DNA of 64,000 nt, from the NCBI GenBank assembly GCA_002687745.1, contig NZBE01000010.1:100666-164665 (forward strand), given 5' to 3'. Shown piece after piece: positions 1 to 6,472 of the stretch. Below the pieces are notes generated by a model, which saw nothing but the letters and a program-made list of their open reading frames with translations, did not search any database and was not told the DNA's origin. This DNA is from Acidimicrobiaceae bacterium (lineage in GTDB: Bacteria; Actinomycetota; Acidimicrobiia; Acidimicrobiales; MedAcidi-G1). Made by a program: the position numbers and the translations under genes. Numbering within the stretch: the stretch's first letter is position 1; every line of letters begins with the position of its first letter.

Positions 1-387
1 TACGGCTCTCAGGGCGGCTACGAAGCCTCCGTCGGGATCCCGGCCCAGCAGGTAGGTGACGCCTATCTCCTCGATCCGTTGTGCGGCCCTGGTGGGCGAG
101 TCGCTGATGTTGAGGCCCACGAACCGGATTTCGTCGCCGCGGTCCCGGTGCACGGCCTCGAGGTCGGGCATCTCCTCGAGGCACGGTGCACACCAGGTGG
201 CCCACAGGTTGACGACGATCGGGCGACCGTCCTGCCTGTGGAGTTCGGCCAGGGTGGTGGTGCCGCCGTCGACCAGTTCGAAGGACCGGTCCAGTGCGCT
301 GTCTCTCGTGACAGGCGTACCGGGTTCGGTTGCACACGAGGTGGAGGCCAGTGCGATGAACAGCAGTGCGATAGGGAGCCTGTACAC
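1..387 (-). CDS. TlpA/ResA-like thioredoxin-fold lipoprotein (partial)
   Basis: Thioredoxin-fold protein of the TlpA/ResA type, which exchanges disulfides outside the membrane, often in cytochrome c maturation. Only 129 residues are visible; the stop lies beyond the left edge. A short signal peptide ends in a lipobox (STSC, Cys18). The redox motif WCAPC is at residues 65-69, followed by the usual EEMPDLE helix. GTG at 385-387 was chosen because it directly precedes the hydrophobic signal peptide; there is no clear ribosome binding site. The gene runs in the same direction as whiB, but a strong stem-loop separates the two, so it is probably a separate transcript. The partner protein cannot be deduced. 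Confidence 0.85.
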   Translation of the reverse strand, partial: MYRLPIALLFIALASTSCATEPGTPVTRDSALDRSFELVDGGTTTLAELHRQDGRPIVVNLWATWCAPCLEEMPDLEAVHRDRGDEIRFVGLNISDSPTRAAQRIEEIGVTYLLGRDPDGGFVAALRAV

Positions 388-429
388 GGGGCTGACGGTA
401 GTCGGGACCCCGCATGGTTGGTGCGCCCC

Positions 430-469
430 CCCGGGCCGGGGATCGCCAGAGGCGTCACCCCGGCCCGGG
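430..469. terminator. Strong GC-rich stem-loop between whiB and the tlpA-like gene
   Basis: A perfect 12-base inverted repeat (430-441 with 458-469, CCCGGGCCGGGG and its complement) encloses a 16-base loop that contains a further CGCC/GGCG pairing. It lies just after the whiB stop on the minus strand. There is no T-run on either side, so it would be a U-less terminator of the kind proposed for high-GC actinobacteria, or an mRNA-stabilising hairpin. Confidence 0.5.
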
Positions 470-541
470 TCTGGGCGGCTTGTGCTCCCCGTGGGCCGAC
501 CGGATGGTCGAGCACCGGCGTCGGGAGGGGTTTCCGACGCC

Positions 542-877
542 TCAGGCCGACCTGAGTTCGACCTGGAGGTGGGCCGGGATCGGCACCACGGGGAGCTGGT
601 CTTCGGGACGGGCCACCTTGGGTGGCCGTCCCCTGCGTCGCTTGGTGGCGAGCATGCGGCCGTTCAGGAACAGCTGACCGCCCCAGACGCCCCACGGCTC
701 GCGCCGCTGGATGGCCCCCTCGAGGCATGAGGCCAGGGCCGGGCACCCTGCGCAGATGCGCTTCGCCTGGGCGATGTCGCCGAGGTCCTCTGAGAAGAAC
801 ACCTCCAGCGGAACGCCGAGGCGCGAGCAGGCAGCGTCGTCGCGCCACACCTCCGGTTCGTACTGGAGTGCCTGCAT
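542..877 (-). CDS. WhiB-family iron-sulfur transcription factor
   Basis: WhiB-like (Wbl) protein of 111 residues. These actinobacterial regulators carry an O2- and NO-sensitive [4Fe-4S] cluster and act with the principal sigma factor. The four cluster cysteines are Cys17, Cys42, Cys45 and Cys51 (C...CxxC...C). The family turn GVWGG is at 63-67, followed by a basic tail containing RGRPPK (about 82-87), which resembles an AT-hook. The ATG at 877 is preceded by an AAGGAC ribosome binding site. The gene stands alone between two hairpins. The subclass (WhiB1, 2, 7 and so on) cannot be fixed from the sequence. Confidence 0.93.
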   Translation of the reverse strand: MQALQYEPEVWRDDAACSRLGVPLEVFFSEDLGDIAQAKRICAGCPALASCLEGAIQRREPWGVWGGQLFLNGRMLATKRRRGRPPKVARPEDQLPVVPIPAHLQVELRSA

Positions 878-920
878 TGTCCATGTCCTTTCGGTAGTTC
901 GTCCTGTCTCTGATCTCTTC

Positions 921-960
921 TAGAAAAAACTGAAAGGCCGCCGGATTTCTCCGGCGGCCT
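921..960 (-). terminator. Rho-independent terminator after the 78-codon gene
   Basis: An 11-base perfect stem (935-945 with 950-960, GC-rich) with a 4-base loop is followed, reading the minus strand, by a T-rich tract (TTTCAG then six T). This is a canonical intrinsic terminator. It lies about 27 bases after the stop of the small gene at 988-1224 and before whiB, so it ends that small transcript. Confidence 0.8.
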
Positions 961-987
961 CGGGGTCTTGGTGTGCATTTCAGCTGA

Positions 988-1224
988 TCAGCTGGTTGCT
1001 CCCCGGGGCCGCTGGTGGATGGTCCAGAACACGTTCTTGTCCAGATGGTTGGACGTGGTCCATGTGGCCGTGAACGTGGCCGTATAGGTCGGCTTTACGA
1101 CGCGTGGCGAGAACGCGGGCGCGCCGGCCGGCTGGCCGTGGCGGTGCTGGTTCATCGACTGCATGGTGCTGTCTGTCTGCCGTTTCGTGTGCTGTCTGCT
1201 TCTGTTTCGTCTGTCGGATTGCAC
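988..1224 (-). CDS. Small basic protein of unknown function (78 aa)
   Basis: I do not recognise this protein. It has 78 residues, is rich in Arg, His, Gln and Thr, and has no membrane segment and no cysteines. Support for a real gene comes from its signals. The GTG start at 1224 has a perfect GGAGGG (1229-1234) four bases upstream. A -10 box TACCCT (1248-1253) with a TGGTCA -35 (1271-1276, 17-base spacer) gives a leader of about 16 bases. An intrinsic terminator follows the stop. Internal ATG codons at about residues 21 and 24 are alternative starts without such a signal. A short non-coding RNA using the same promoter and terminator remains possible. Confidence 0.5.
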   Translation of the reverse strand: MQSDRRNRSRQHTKRQTDSTMQSMNQHRHGQPAGAPAFSPRVVKPTYTATFTATWTTSNHLDKNVFWTIHQRPRGATS

Positions 1225-1247
1225 GTGGCCCTCCGGTCAGGAACCCA

Positions 1248-1276
1248 AGGGTACGGGTAACCACGACGGGTGACCA
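1248..1276 (-). promoter_or_regulatory. Promoter of the 78-codon gene
   Basis: Minus-strand TGGTCA (1276-1271), a 17-base spacer, then TACCCT (1253-1248). The expected transcript would start around 1241 and carry the GGAGGG ribosome binding site in its short leader. Confidence 0.45.
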
Positions 1277-1345
1277 CCCAACACCATTGCGTGGTGGCCG
1301 TCAAGTGAATAAACGACGGTTCGTTGGATGACGTAAAACCGCAGG

Positions 1346-1882
1346 TCAGGAGGGTTGGAACAGGCCCGTCCGGTAGTGGCGCAGTTCTTCCAGAGATTCC
1401 CTGATGTCGTCCATCGCACGGTGTCCTACGGCCTTGTCTGGGGCCGAGTCGAGCAGTTCGGGCTTCCAACGCCTTGCCAGTTCCTTTACCGTTGACACGT
1501 CGATGGACCTGTAGTGGAGGAAGGTCTCGATCTCGGGCATCCATCTGGCCAGGAAGCGGCGGTCGGTTCCGATGGAGTTGCCACACAGGGGCACCGTGGC
1601 CGGTTCTGCGATGTGTTCCTTCAGGAATGCCAGCGTTGCGGCTGCGGCCTCGTCGTGGCTGGTGGTGGAGGCCGCAACTGCGTCGAGCAGGCCGCTTCGG
1701 GTGTGCATCTCCCTCACGTAGTCGCCCATCGTGGCCATGGCCCCGGCCGGTTGGTGGATGACGATGTCGGGGCCTTCGGCGACCAGGTCGAGGTTGTCGT
1801 CGGTTATGAGCGTGGCGATCTCGACGATGACATCGGTGGCGGTGTCCAGTCCTGTCATCTCCAGGTCGATCCATGCGAGCAC
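1346..1882 (-). CDS. orn: Oligoribonuclease (3'-5' exoribonuclease)
   Basis: DEDDh-family exonuclease that degrades two- to five-base RNA fragments to mononucleotides in the cytoplasm. All motifs are present: ExoI WIDLEMTGLD at residues 4-13, ExoII CGNSIGTDRRFL in the middle, YRSIDVST, and ExoIII GHRAMDDI with the catalytic His and Asp. The GTG at 1880-1882 gives 178 residues, the usual Orn length, and it is preceded by TAGGCT seven bases upstream, which suggests a leaderless message. An in-frame ATG at 1924 would add 14 non-conserved residues. It is divergent from dut. Confidence 0.95.
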   Translation of the reverse strand: MLAWIDLEMTGLDTATDVIVEIATLITDDNLDLVAEGPDIVIHQPAGAMATMGDYVREMHTRSGLLDAVAASTTSHDEAAAATLAFLKEHIAEPATVPLCGNSIGTDRRFLARWMPEIETFLHYRSIDVSTVKELARRWKPELLDSAPDKAVGHRAMDDIRESLEELRHYRTGLFQPS

Positions 1883-1889
1883 GGCGTTG

Positions 1890-1895
1890 AGCCTA
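1890..1895 (-). promoter_or_regulatory. Leaderless -10 box of orn
   Basis: Minus-strand TAGGCT ends seven bases before the GTG at 1882. There is no ribosome binding site for that start, so transcription probably begins at or next to the start codon. Confidence 0.45.
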
Positions 1896-1975
1896 TGGCG
1901 GTCGGTCCCGACAGGCGTGCCCATGAGCTGTTTCGGGTCTCTGCAGGGTCGGGTTGGGTGTCAGGTGGGTCGGGC

Positions 1976-1981
1976 TAGGGT
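1976..1981 (+). promoter_or_regulatory. Leaderless -10 box of dut
   Basis: TAGGGT ends seven bases before the GTG at 1989, with TTGGGT (1954-1959) 16 bases further upstream as a possible -35. No Shine-Dalgarno sequence is present. Confidence 0.45.
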
Positions 1982-1988
1982 CGCCGCC

Positions 1989-2426
1989 GTGCTGGAGATA
2001 CCCATTGTCCGCCTGTCCGAGGATGCAGCAGTGCCCGCCTACGCCAGAGTGGGTGACGCCGGAGCTGATCTGGTGGCAGCCGGGGCCGCCGTGCTCGCCC
2101 CGGGTGGTGGCAGGGCCCTGATTCCCACCGGTGTCGCCATCGCCATTCCGGAGGGCTACGCCGGCTTTGTGCAGCCCAGGAGCGGCCTGGCACTCAGGCA
2201 CGGGGTGACGTGTCTGAACACCCCCGGCCTCATCGATTCGGGCTACCGGGGTGAACTGAAGGTACTTCTGGTGAACACGGATCCCTGTGATCCGTTCGAG
2301 GTTGTCGTCGGCGAGCGCATCGCCCAGCTGGTGATCCAGCGTGTCGAGGACTGCGGGTTCATCGAGGTTGACGGGCTTCCTGACTCCGACCGGGGCCAGG
2401 GCGGATTCGGCTCAACCGGGCGGTGA
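1989..2426 (+). CDS. dut: Deoxyuridine triphosphate nucleotidohydrolase (dUTPase)
   Basis: Trimeric dUTPase that converts dUTP to dUMP and pyrophosphate, supplying dTMP synthesis and keeping uracil out of DNA. The five family motifs appear in order: GDAGADL (I), PRSGLALRHG (II), IDSGYRGELKVLLVN (III), IAQLVIQRV (IV) and the C-terminal DRGQGGFGSTGR (V), which closes over the neighbouring active site. With the GTG at 1989 the protein has 145 residues, normal for the family. The reading frame stays open upstream, but that part is antisense to orn and not conserved. Confidence 0.96.
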   Translation: MLEIPIVRLSEDAAVPAYARVGDAGADLVAAGAAVLAPGGGRALIPTGVAIAIPEGYAGFVQPRSGLALRHGVTCLNTPGLIDSGYRGELKVLLVNTDPCDPFEVVVGERIAQLVIQRVEDCGFIEVDGLPDSDRGQGGFGSTGR

Positions 2427-2440
2427 CCTGCCGGGTGGGT

Positions 2441-2719
2441 TCAACCTCGGTGAGCAGCCAGGTCCACCGTGTTTCCGCCGCCCTCGACCGTGACGAGGAC
2501 CTCGTCGGCAGTTACGCGGAAGTTGATTTCGACGCCGTGTCCGGCCTGGGTGATGCTGCCCGCTGCCTTCTGTATCGATGTACCGAGGTCTCCCAGTTCG
2601 CCAGGGTCGATCTGGTGGATGCGGAGCAGCGAGGCGAGGGTTACCCGGGGGATCTCCGCGAACTCGGGATCGGGTGGGAGCCTGAGGGTCACCGTGTCGT
2701 TCCCCGCTGTGTGGACCAT
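2441..2719 (-). CDS. Small protein resembling the N-terminal half of an anti-sigma-type ATPase domain
   Basis: A 92-residue cytoplasmic protein. The pattern LRLPPDPEF...PRVTLASLL...DLGTSIQKAA resembles the start of RsbW/SpoIIAB-like kinases (cf. PADPRY...RLxAAGLA...DLRIAVDE). It ends before the glycine-rich ATP lid, and the usual Asp-Glu of the N-box is replaced by QKAA, so ATP binding is unlikely. The ATG at 2717-2719 was chosen over a GTG at 2803: CACACT lies six bases upstream and GAGG just before it. It faces dut tail to tail. The assignment is by pattern only; it could be an unrelated small protein. Confidence 0.6.
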   Translation of the reverse strand: MVHTAGNDTVTLRLPPDPEFAEIPRVTLASLLRIHQIDPGELGDLGTSIQKAAGSITQAGHGVEINFRVTADEVLVTVEGGGNTVDLAAHRG

Positions 2720-2823
2720 CGCCTCAGTGTGCCACCCGGTTTCACACCAGCGGCGACCATTTCCGCCAGAGCCGATGCTTCCCCGGCTGGAACGGGATGG
2801 CACCGGTCGGCCAGCATGAGATC

Positions 2824-3360
2824 GTGACGGTTCTGGTGGACGAGGCCATCTGGCCCTGGAGGGGTGGCCGGTGGGCGCACCTGGTCAGCGACCAGACCAT
2901 TGCGGAACTTCACGACTTCGCGGTCGCGTTGGGCCTTCGGCGCATGTCGTTCCAGGGGGACCACTACGACGTGACCGCAGCGGCACGCAGCGAGGCAATT
3001 GCGATGGGTGCCGAGGCGGTGGGCGGACGGGACCTGGTTCGACGCCTCAGGGCAGCGGGGCTGCGCCTGGCAGCGGCCGAGAGGCCCGGGCGTTGGGAGA
3101 AGTTGGGCCGGTGGCCACCGGCGGGGGTGGCTCCTGACCTTGCCGGCGTGGTTCCGGACCGCCTGGTTGAGGCCCTTGCCGGCTGTGTAGCCGCCGATTG
3201 GAGTTCAGCCGGCACGGCTGCGTACAGCCGGGCGTCGGAGGTCGTGGTGGTGGTCGAGGGTGCCGGCGGGCTGGCCGTAGAGGGCGGTCTGCCGGTTGGT
3301 GTAGAGGTCCGGTGCAATCATGGTCGGGTGCTCGAGTTGTTCACCCCCGTGGAGGTCTGA
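2824..3360 (+). CDS. DUF4031 family protein
   Basis: Small cytoplasmic protein of 178 residues. The N-terminal 80 residues match the DUF4031 pattern: TVLVDEAIWPWRGGRWAHL at residues 2-20, then FQGDHYDV and a C-terminal SREL/GRDLVRRLRAAGLR-like segment. The family has no established function. The rest (about 90-178) is Ala/Val-rich and not recognisable. GTG at 2824 was chosen because the conserved domain begins at once; an upstream start would add nine unconserved residues. It overlaps the following lipoprotein gene by one base (TGATG), so the two are probably co-translated. Confidence 0.8.
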   Translation: MTVLVDEAIWPWRGGRWAHLVSDQTIAELHDFAVALGLRRMSFQGDHYDVTAAARSEAIAMGAEAVGGRDLVRRLRAAGLRLAAAERPGRWEKLGRWPPAGVAPDLAGVVPDRLVEALAGCVAADWSSAGTAAYSRASEVVVVVEGAGGLAVEGGLPVGVEVRCNHGRVLELFTPVEV

Positions 3361-3860
3361 TGCAGGCCGTACGGGGTGTTGTCGTGGCTGCCGTGTTGCT
3401 GGTTGCCGTTTCGTGTGCTGGTGGGGTTCAACCGGACGAGGATGCCGGGGCGTCCACGACCACGATCGTGTCGCCGGACCTGGTGGTCCCTACCAATGGT
3501 TGGGTCCAGATTGGAGTTGAGACCTTCGACCTGGTCTTCACGTGTTATGCAGCCGGTGCGGGTGATGTCGTTGCCGTCGGCGTTGGTGCCGATTCCGAGT
3601 CGGGGGAGCGGGTCGAGGCGCTGGTGCAGGGCTTTCTGGGTCAGCCGTACCTCGGTGTGACCGTCGGCAGTTCGACCAGGTACGAGGCTTCTCTGGAGGA
3701 TCCTCTGGAGGTCTACGTCCACGACGACACCATCAGCGCCGGAGCTGTCCGCTGGGAACGCGATCTGGACCTTGAATCGGGTGGCGGTGAGGTGGTCGGG
3801 TTCGGGGCTGTGTTCGTCGAGTGTTCCACCTACGAGAACCGCCTGCCCGAGGGCTACTGA
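3360..3860 (+). CDS. Predicted lipoprotein of unknown function
   Basis: A 166-residue exported protein. Residues 1-19 form a lipoprotein signal peptide with lipobox AVSC (Cys19), followed by a short flexible Asp/Ala/Thr stretch and a beta-rich Val/Gly domain. No family is recognised. Two further cysteines (in FTCYA and VECST) could form a disulfide. Its ATG overlaps the DUF4031 stop (TGATG). It meets the gene on the other strand tail to tail with a 7-base overlap. Confidence 0.75.
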   Translation: MQAVRGVVVAAVLLVAVSCAGGVQPDEDAGASTTTIVSPDLVVPTNGWVQIGVETFDLVFTCYAAGAGDVVAVGVGADSESGERVEALVQGFLGQPYLGVTVGSSTRYEASLEDPLEVYVHDDTISAGAVRWERDLDLESGGGEVVGFGAVFVECSTYENRLPEGY

Positions 3861-4558
3861 ACAGGGCAGCCGTTGAGCTCTTCGGCCCAGGGCAGCCGAC
3901 CCGACCAGAACCTCACGATCTTCTCGCCGTCGCTCTGGAACATGACCCTGAAGACCTTGTCGCTCTGGTCCCTGGGCACGTAGGCGAGGAGGTTCCCTGA
4001 GCCGTCGGGTAGGGGCGAGGTCTGGATGCGTTCGCCGAACATGTCGATGATGCGACCCTCGGTGTTGCCGACGCCTGCGCCTGATCGCGTGGTGATCTCG
4101 TTGGTGTCGATGTCGACGCGTTCGACGGTTCCGCCCACCACCCAGAATGTGATTCCGGCGGGTGCGTTGTCGGGTGTGGCCAGATAGCACTCGCCAACCG
4201 GTGTGATCGGGGTGAACCTGGTTCCGGCGGCCCGCTGTGCGGCGTTGGCCGTCATGCCGAAGATGACGGCATCCAGTCCGACCGTGCTGACAGTGGACTG
4301 GTAGTCGAGTGTGGCCATGCCCAGGTCGTCGAGCGGTGGAAGGGTTCCGAGCATTTCCGGATCCAGGGTCGTCGTGGCTGCCTGTGCCGCAACCGTTGTC
4401 GTCGGAGTCGTCGTGGCTACCGGCGCGCTGGTGGTTGCCGTAACCGCGGTCATGGCAGGCGTGGTGTCGAAGACCTGGGTGGTCGGGTTGCAGGTACCCA
4501 GGAGCAGCACGACGGCCACGAAGAGGACCCCGATGAGGGCGACCAGCCAGGCGCGCAT
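3854..4558 (-). CDS. Membrane-anchored secreted protein with Thr-rich linker
   Basis: A 234-residue protein with one N-terminal hydrophobic segment (about 4-22) followed by LLGTC, which could be an imperfect lipobox (Cys23) or simply the end of a membrane anchor. Residues about 25-65 form an Ala/Thr/Val-rich linker. The extracellular domain (about 70-234) has a conserved-looking GMTANAAQRAAG and ECYLATPD pattern and two cysteines. I cannot name the family. TAACCT lies seven bases before the ATG at 4558, suggesting a leaderless transcript divergent from the glycosidase gene. Confidence 0.75.
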   Translation of the reverse strand: MRAWLVALIGVLFVAVVLLLGTCNPTTQVFDTTPAMTAVTATTSAPVATTTPTTTVAAQAATTTLDPEMLGTLPPLDDLGMATLDYQSTVSTVGLDAVIFGMTANAAQRAAGTRFTPITPVGECYLATPDNAPAGITFWVVGGTVERVDIDTNEITTRSGAGVGNTEGRIIDMFGERIQTSPLPDGSGNLLAYVPRDQSDKVFRVMFQSDGEKIVRFWSGRLPWAEELNGCPVQ

Positions 4559-4565
4559 GGTGTTC

Positions 4566-4571
4566 AGGTTA
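4566..4571 (-). promoter_or_regulatory. Leaderless -10 box upstream of 4558
   Basis: Minus-strand TAACCT ends seven bases before the ATG at 4558; no ribosome binding site is visible. Confidence 0.4.
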
Positions 4572-4617
4572 CGACAGCGGGACGGCCAGGTCCGGGCGGC
4601 CCACAGTTGCGGTCACG

Positions 4618-5871
4618 ATGTGGTGCACTGGCGCAGTGGGAAGGGCTTGGGCAGCTGTCGTCCTGGCGGCGGTTTCGTGTGGCAGTGGAACAGCGGTGGT
4701 ATCGCCCACGACGGTGGTCCTGCCAGTGGCAGCGGCCACTGTCGCCACTACCACCGCTGTTGCCTCTCCGACCACGGTGACACTGCCTCCGGTCAAGAGC
4801 ACCACCACGACCACGACAACGACGAGCACCACCACGACCACGACAACGACGAGCACCACCACGACGATGGCTCCGCCTCCGGGCGCGGCCGACTGCATTG
4901 CTGCCATGCCGCTGGCCACCCGGGTCGGCCAGGTGCTTATGCCCGTTGTCGACCAGGGTGGTCTGTTGGAAGTTGCCGACCTGGCGGGCCGGGGCCTGAT
5001 CGCCGGGGCCGTTGTGGTTGAACCGGTTGATGGTGGCCTGGGTGACGCCATTGCGTCGGTGCAGGCGGTGTCGGCCACGGGATCCCTGGTGATGGCGGTG
5101 GACGAGGAGGGTGGCACGGTGCAGCGCCTGGACTCGCTGTTGGGTCAGATGCCGTCGGCCCGGCAGATGGCGGGGCATCCGATCGGCGACGTGCGGATCG
5201 CCGCACGCCAGCGGGCGGAAGCGATGGCGGGCCTGGGTTTCACTATGAATCTGGCTCCCGTGGTGGACGTGGGGGCTGGTCCCGGGATCGGGTCGCGCTC
5301 GTTCTCCGAGGATCCCGTCGTGGTGGCGGCGTTCGGTTCTGCGGTCGCCTACGGCGTGCTGGATGCCGGTCTCACACCGGTTGCCAAGCACTTCCCGGGG
5401 CATGGCCGGGCATCGGCCGACAGCCATGAGGAGTTGCCGGTTACGCCGCCGTTTGAGGACCTGGAGGCGGTTGACCTGGTGCCGTGGAGGTACATGCCGC
5501 CGGGTACAGCCGTGATGGTCGGCCATCTGTCGGTGCCGGGTCTGACCGATGGTGTGTCGACCTCGCTCTCGCACGAGGCGGTCACCGGGTTGTTGCGACG
5601 CGAGATGGGCTTTGACGGCCTGGTGATCTCCGATGACCTGGCAATGGGTGCCGTAGCCGGTGGTATGGACATTCCACAGGCAGCGGTGCTTTCGCTGAGA
5701 GCGGGTGTCGATCTGCTGATCGTGGGTCCTTCCGATGGCGTGGCCGGGGTCGCCTGGGAGTTGGTGATGGCCCTGGAGGATGGCCGCCTGTCTCCCGGTC
5801 GCGTGAACGAGGCGGTTGAAAGGGTGCTGGCCCAGAGGGGGGTGGATCCGTGCGGATTCGAATGGGAATGA
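4618..5871 (+). CDS. nagZ: Glycoside hydrolase family 3 lipoprotein, beta-N-acetylhexosaminidase type
   Basis: Exported glycosidase that probably removes N-acetylglucosamine from peptidoglycan fragments. The signal peptide ends at lipobox AVSC (Cys21). A low-complexity Thr linker spans about 50-83, and the GH3 barrel about 90-410. The NagZ signature KHFPGHG is at 257-263, with the Asp-His pair (Asp268, His270) in the DSH loop and the nucleophile loop SDDL at about 338-341. It has the single-domain NagZ layout without the second GH3 domain. The ATG at 4618 has no ribosome binding site; the GTG at 4636 would still leave a complete signal peptide and may be the true start. Confidence 0.88.
   Translation: MWCTGAVGRAWAAVVLAAVSCGSGTAVVSPTTVVLPVAAATVATTTAVASPTTVTLPPVKSTTTTTTTTSTTTTTTTTSTTTTMAPPPGAADCIAAMPLATRVGQVLMPVVDQGGLLEVADLAGRGLIAGAVVVEPVDGGLGDAIASVQAVSATGSLVMAVDEEGGTVQRLDSLLGQMPSARQMAGHPIGDVRIAARQRAEAMAGLGFTMNLAPVVDVGAGPGIGSRSFSEDPVVVAAFGSAVAYGVLDAGLTPVAKHFPGHGRASADSHEELPVTPPFEDLEAVDLVPWRYMPPGTAVMVGHLSVPGLTDGVSTSLSHEAVTGLLRREMGFDGLVISDDLAMGAVAGGMDIPQAAVLSLRAGVDLLIVGPSDGVAGVAWELVMALEDGRLSPGRVNEAVERVLAQRGVDPCGFEWE
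4798..4866 (+). repeat. 27-base tandem repeat encoding the poly-Thr linker
   Basis: Two and a half copies of a 27-base unit (4798-4824, 4825-4851, 4852-4866) made of ACC/ACG/ACA codons ended by AGC/ACG. The two full copies are identical, so this linker can probably change length by slippage. Confidence 0.85.
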
Positions 5872-5896
5872 GCCCCCGGTTGGGCCAGACTCTCCC

Positions 5897-6250
5897 ATGG
5901 CCGACCTGACCGGACCGTTTCTGCCGTCTGCAGAGGAACGGGAGCTGAACCGGCGGCTGAGGGAGGAGGCCCTCGAACACCTTGTCCGGAACCCTGACTG
6001 GGTGCCGGTGGGCCTCCAGTGGTGGCCAGCGTCGGTGGTTGGACTTCACAACCGCCTGGTTCCCCGGCTCCCGATGACGGGCCCGCTTGGCTGGCTGGAT
6101 GGCACCACCCGGGCCGATGAGCTGGAGCGGGAGAGGGTGGATGCCCTACCGGCGGAGGAGCAGGCCGAGGCGAGGCTCCTACATGCCAGAGCGGTGCACT
6201 TCAGGTGCATCCGTACAACCCCGGTGCCGGTGCGGGAACCGGCTGACTGA
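5897..6250 (+). CDS. Hypothetical protein (117 aa)
   Basis: A 117-residue soluble protein with no recognised family. It begins with a charged helix (EERELNRRLREEALEHL, about 11-27), then a Trp/Pro-rich centre (WVPVGLQWWP) and a second charged helix (ELERERVDALPAEEQAEARLL). The ATG at 5897 was chosen over an earlier in-frame ATG because the extra residues would only be the continuation of the glycosidase coding region in another frame. It follows the glycosidase by 25 bases. Coding periodicity and the helix pattern support a real gene. Confidence 0.65.
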   Translation: MADLTGPFLPSAEERELNRRLREEALEHLVRNPDWVPVGLQWWPASVVGLHNRLVPRLPMTGPLGWLDGTTRADELERERVDALPAEEQAEARLLHARAVHFRCIRTTPVPVREPAD

Positions 6251-6326
6251 TGGTGGGTCGCCCGGGGCTCGAACCCGGCACCTTGGGATTAAAAGTCCCC
6301 TGCTCTACCCGATGAGCTAGCGACCC
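6251..6326 (-). tRNA. tRNA-Lys (anticodon UUU)
   Basis: A cloverleaf is readable on the minus strand: acceptor GGGTCGC paired with GCGACCC, D-arm GCTC/GAGC, anticodon stem GGGGA/TCCCA (one mismatched end pair) with loop CTTTTAA, T-arm CCGGG-TTCGAGC-CCCGG. The anticodon is TTT, hence lysine. The 3' CCA is encoded at 6253-6251. A TACCCT box at 6380-6375 upstream on the same strand may be the -10 element. Confidence 0.97.
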
Positions 6327-6331
6327 GGCGG

Positions 6332-6355
6332 CGGCGCGAAACCCGGCGCGAAACC
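6332..6355 (+). repeat. Direct repeat of 12 bases in the tRNA leader
   Basis: Two adjacent copies of CGGCGCGAAACC (6332-6343 and 6344-6355) lie in the 5' leader of the tRNA-Lys transcript. No function is assigned. Confidence 0.6.
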
Positions 6356-6405
6356 CGGTCGACCACCGACGGTCAGGGTACAGGTGGGTGCCTGTGGCGT
6401 TGGGC

Positions 6406-6436
6406 TTGACGTGTTTCACCGCTGATGGGCCACACT
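6406..6436 (+). promoter_or_regulatory. Possible promoter of the enoyl-CoA hydratase gene
   Basis: TTGACG (6406-6411) and CACACT (6431-6436) are separated by 19 bases, longer than ideal. A GGAGG ribosome binding site follows near 6460, so this would be a normal leadered message. Confidence 0.3.
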
Positions 6437-6472
6437 GGTGGTGCTGCCGGCCGATCAGGGAGGAAAGCCGCC

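Noticed and set aside
1883-1924. ATG start 14 codons upstream for oligoribonuclease
   Set aside because: GTG 1882 gives the family length and has TAGGCT seven bases upstream; the extra residues are not conserved.
4798-4866. Possible CRISPR-like repeat
   Set aside because: The repeats are adjacent without spacers and encode a Thr linker; no cas genes are present.
4564-5898. Long His/Arg-rich minus-strand frame opposite the glycosidase
   Set aside because: It is the antisense of a well-supported GH3 gene and has no motif or start signal.
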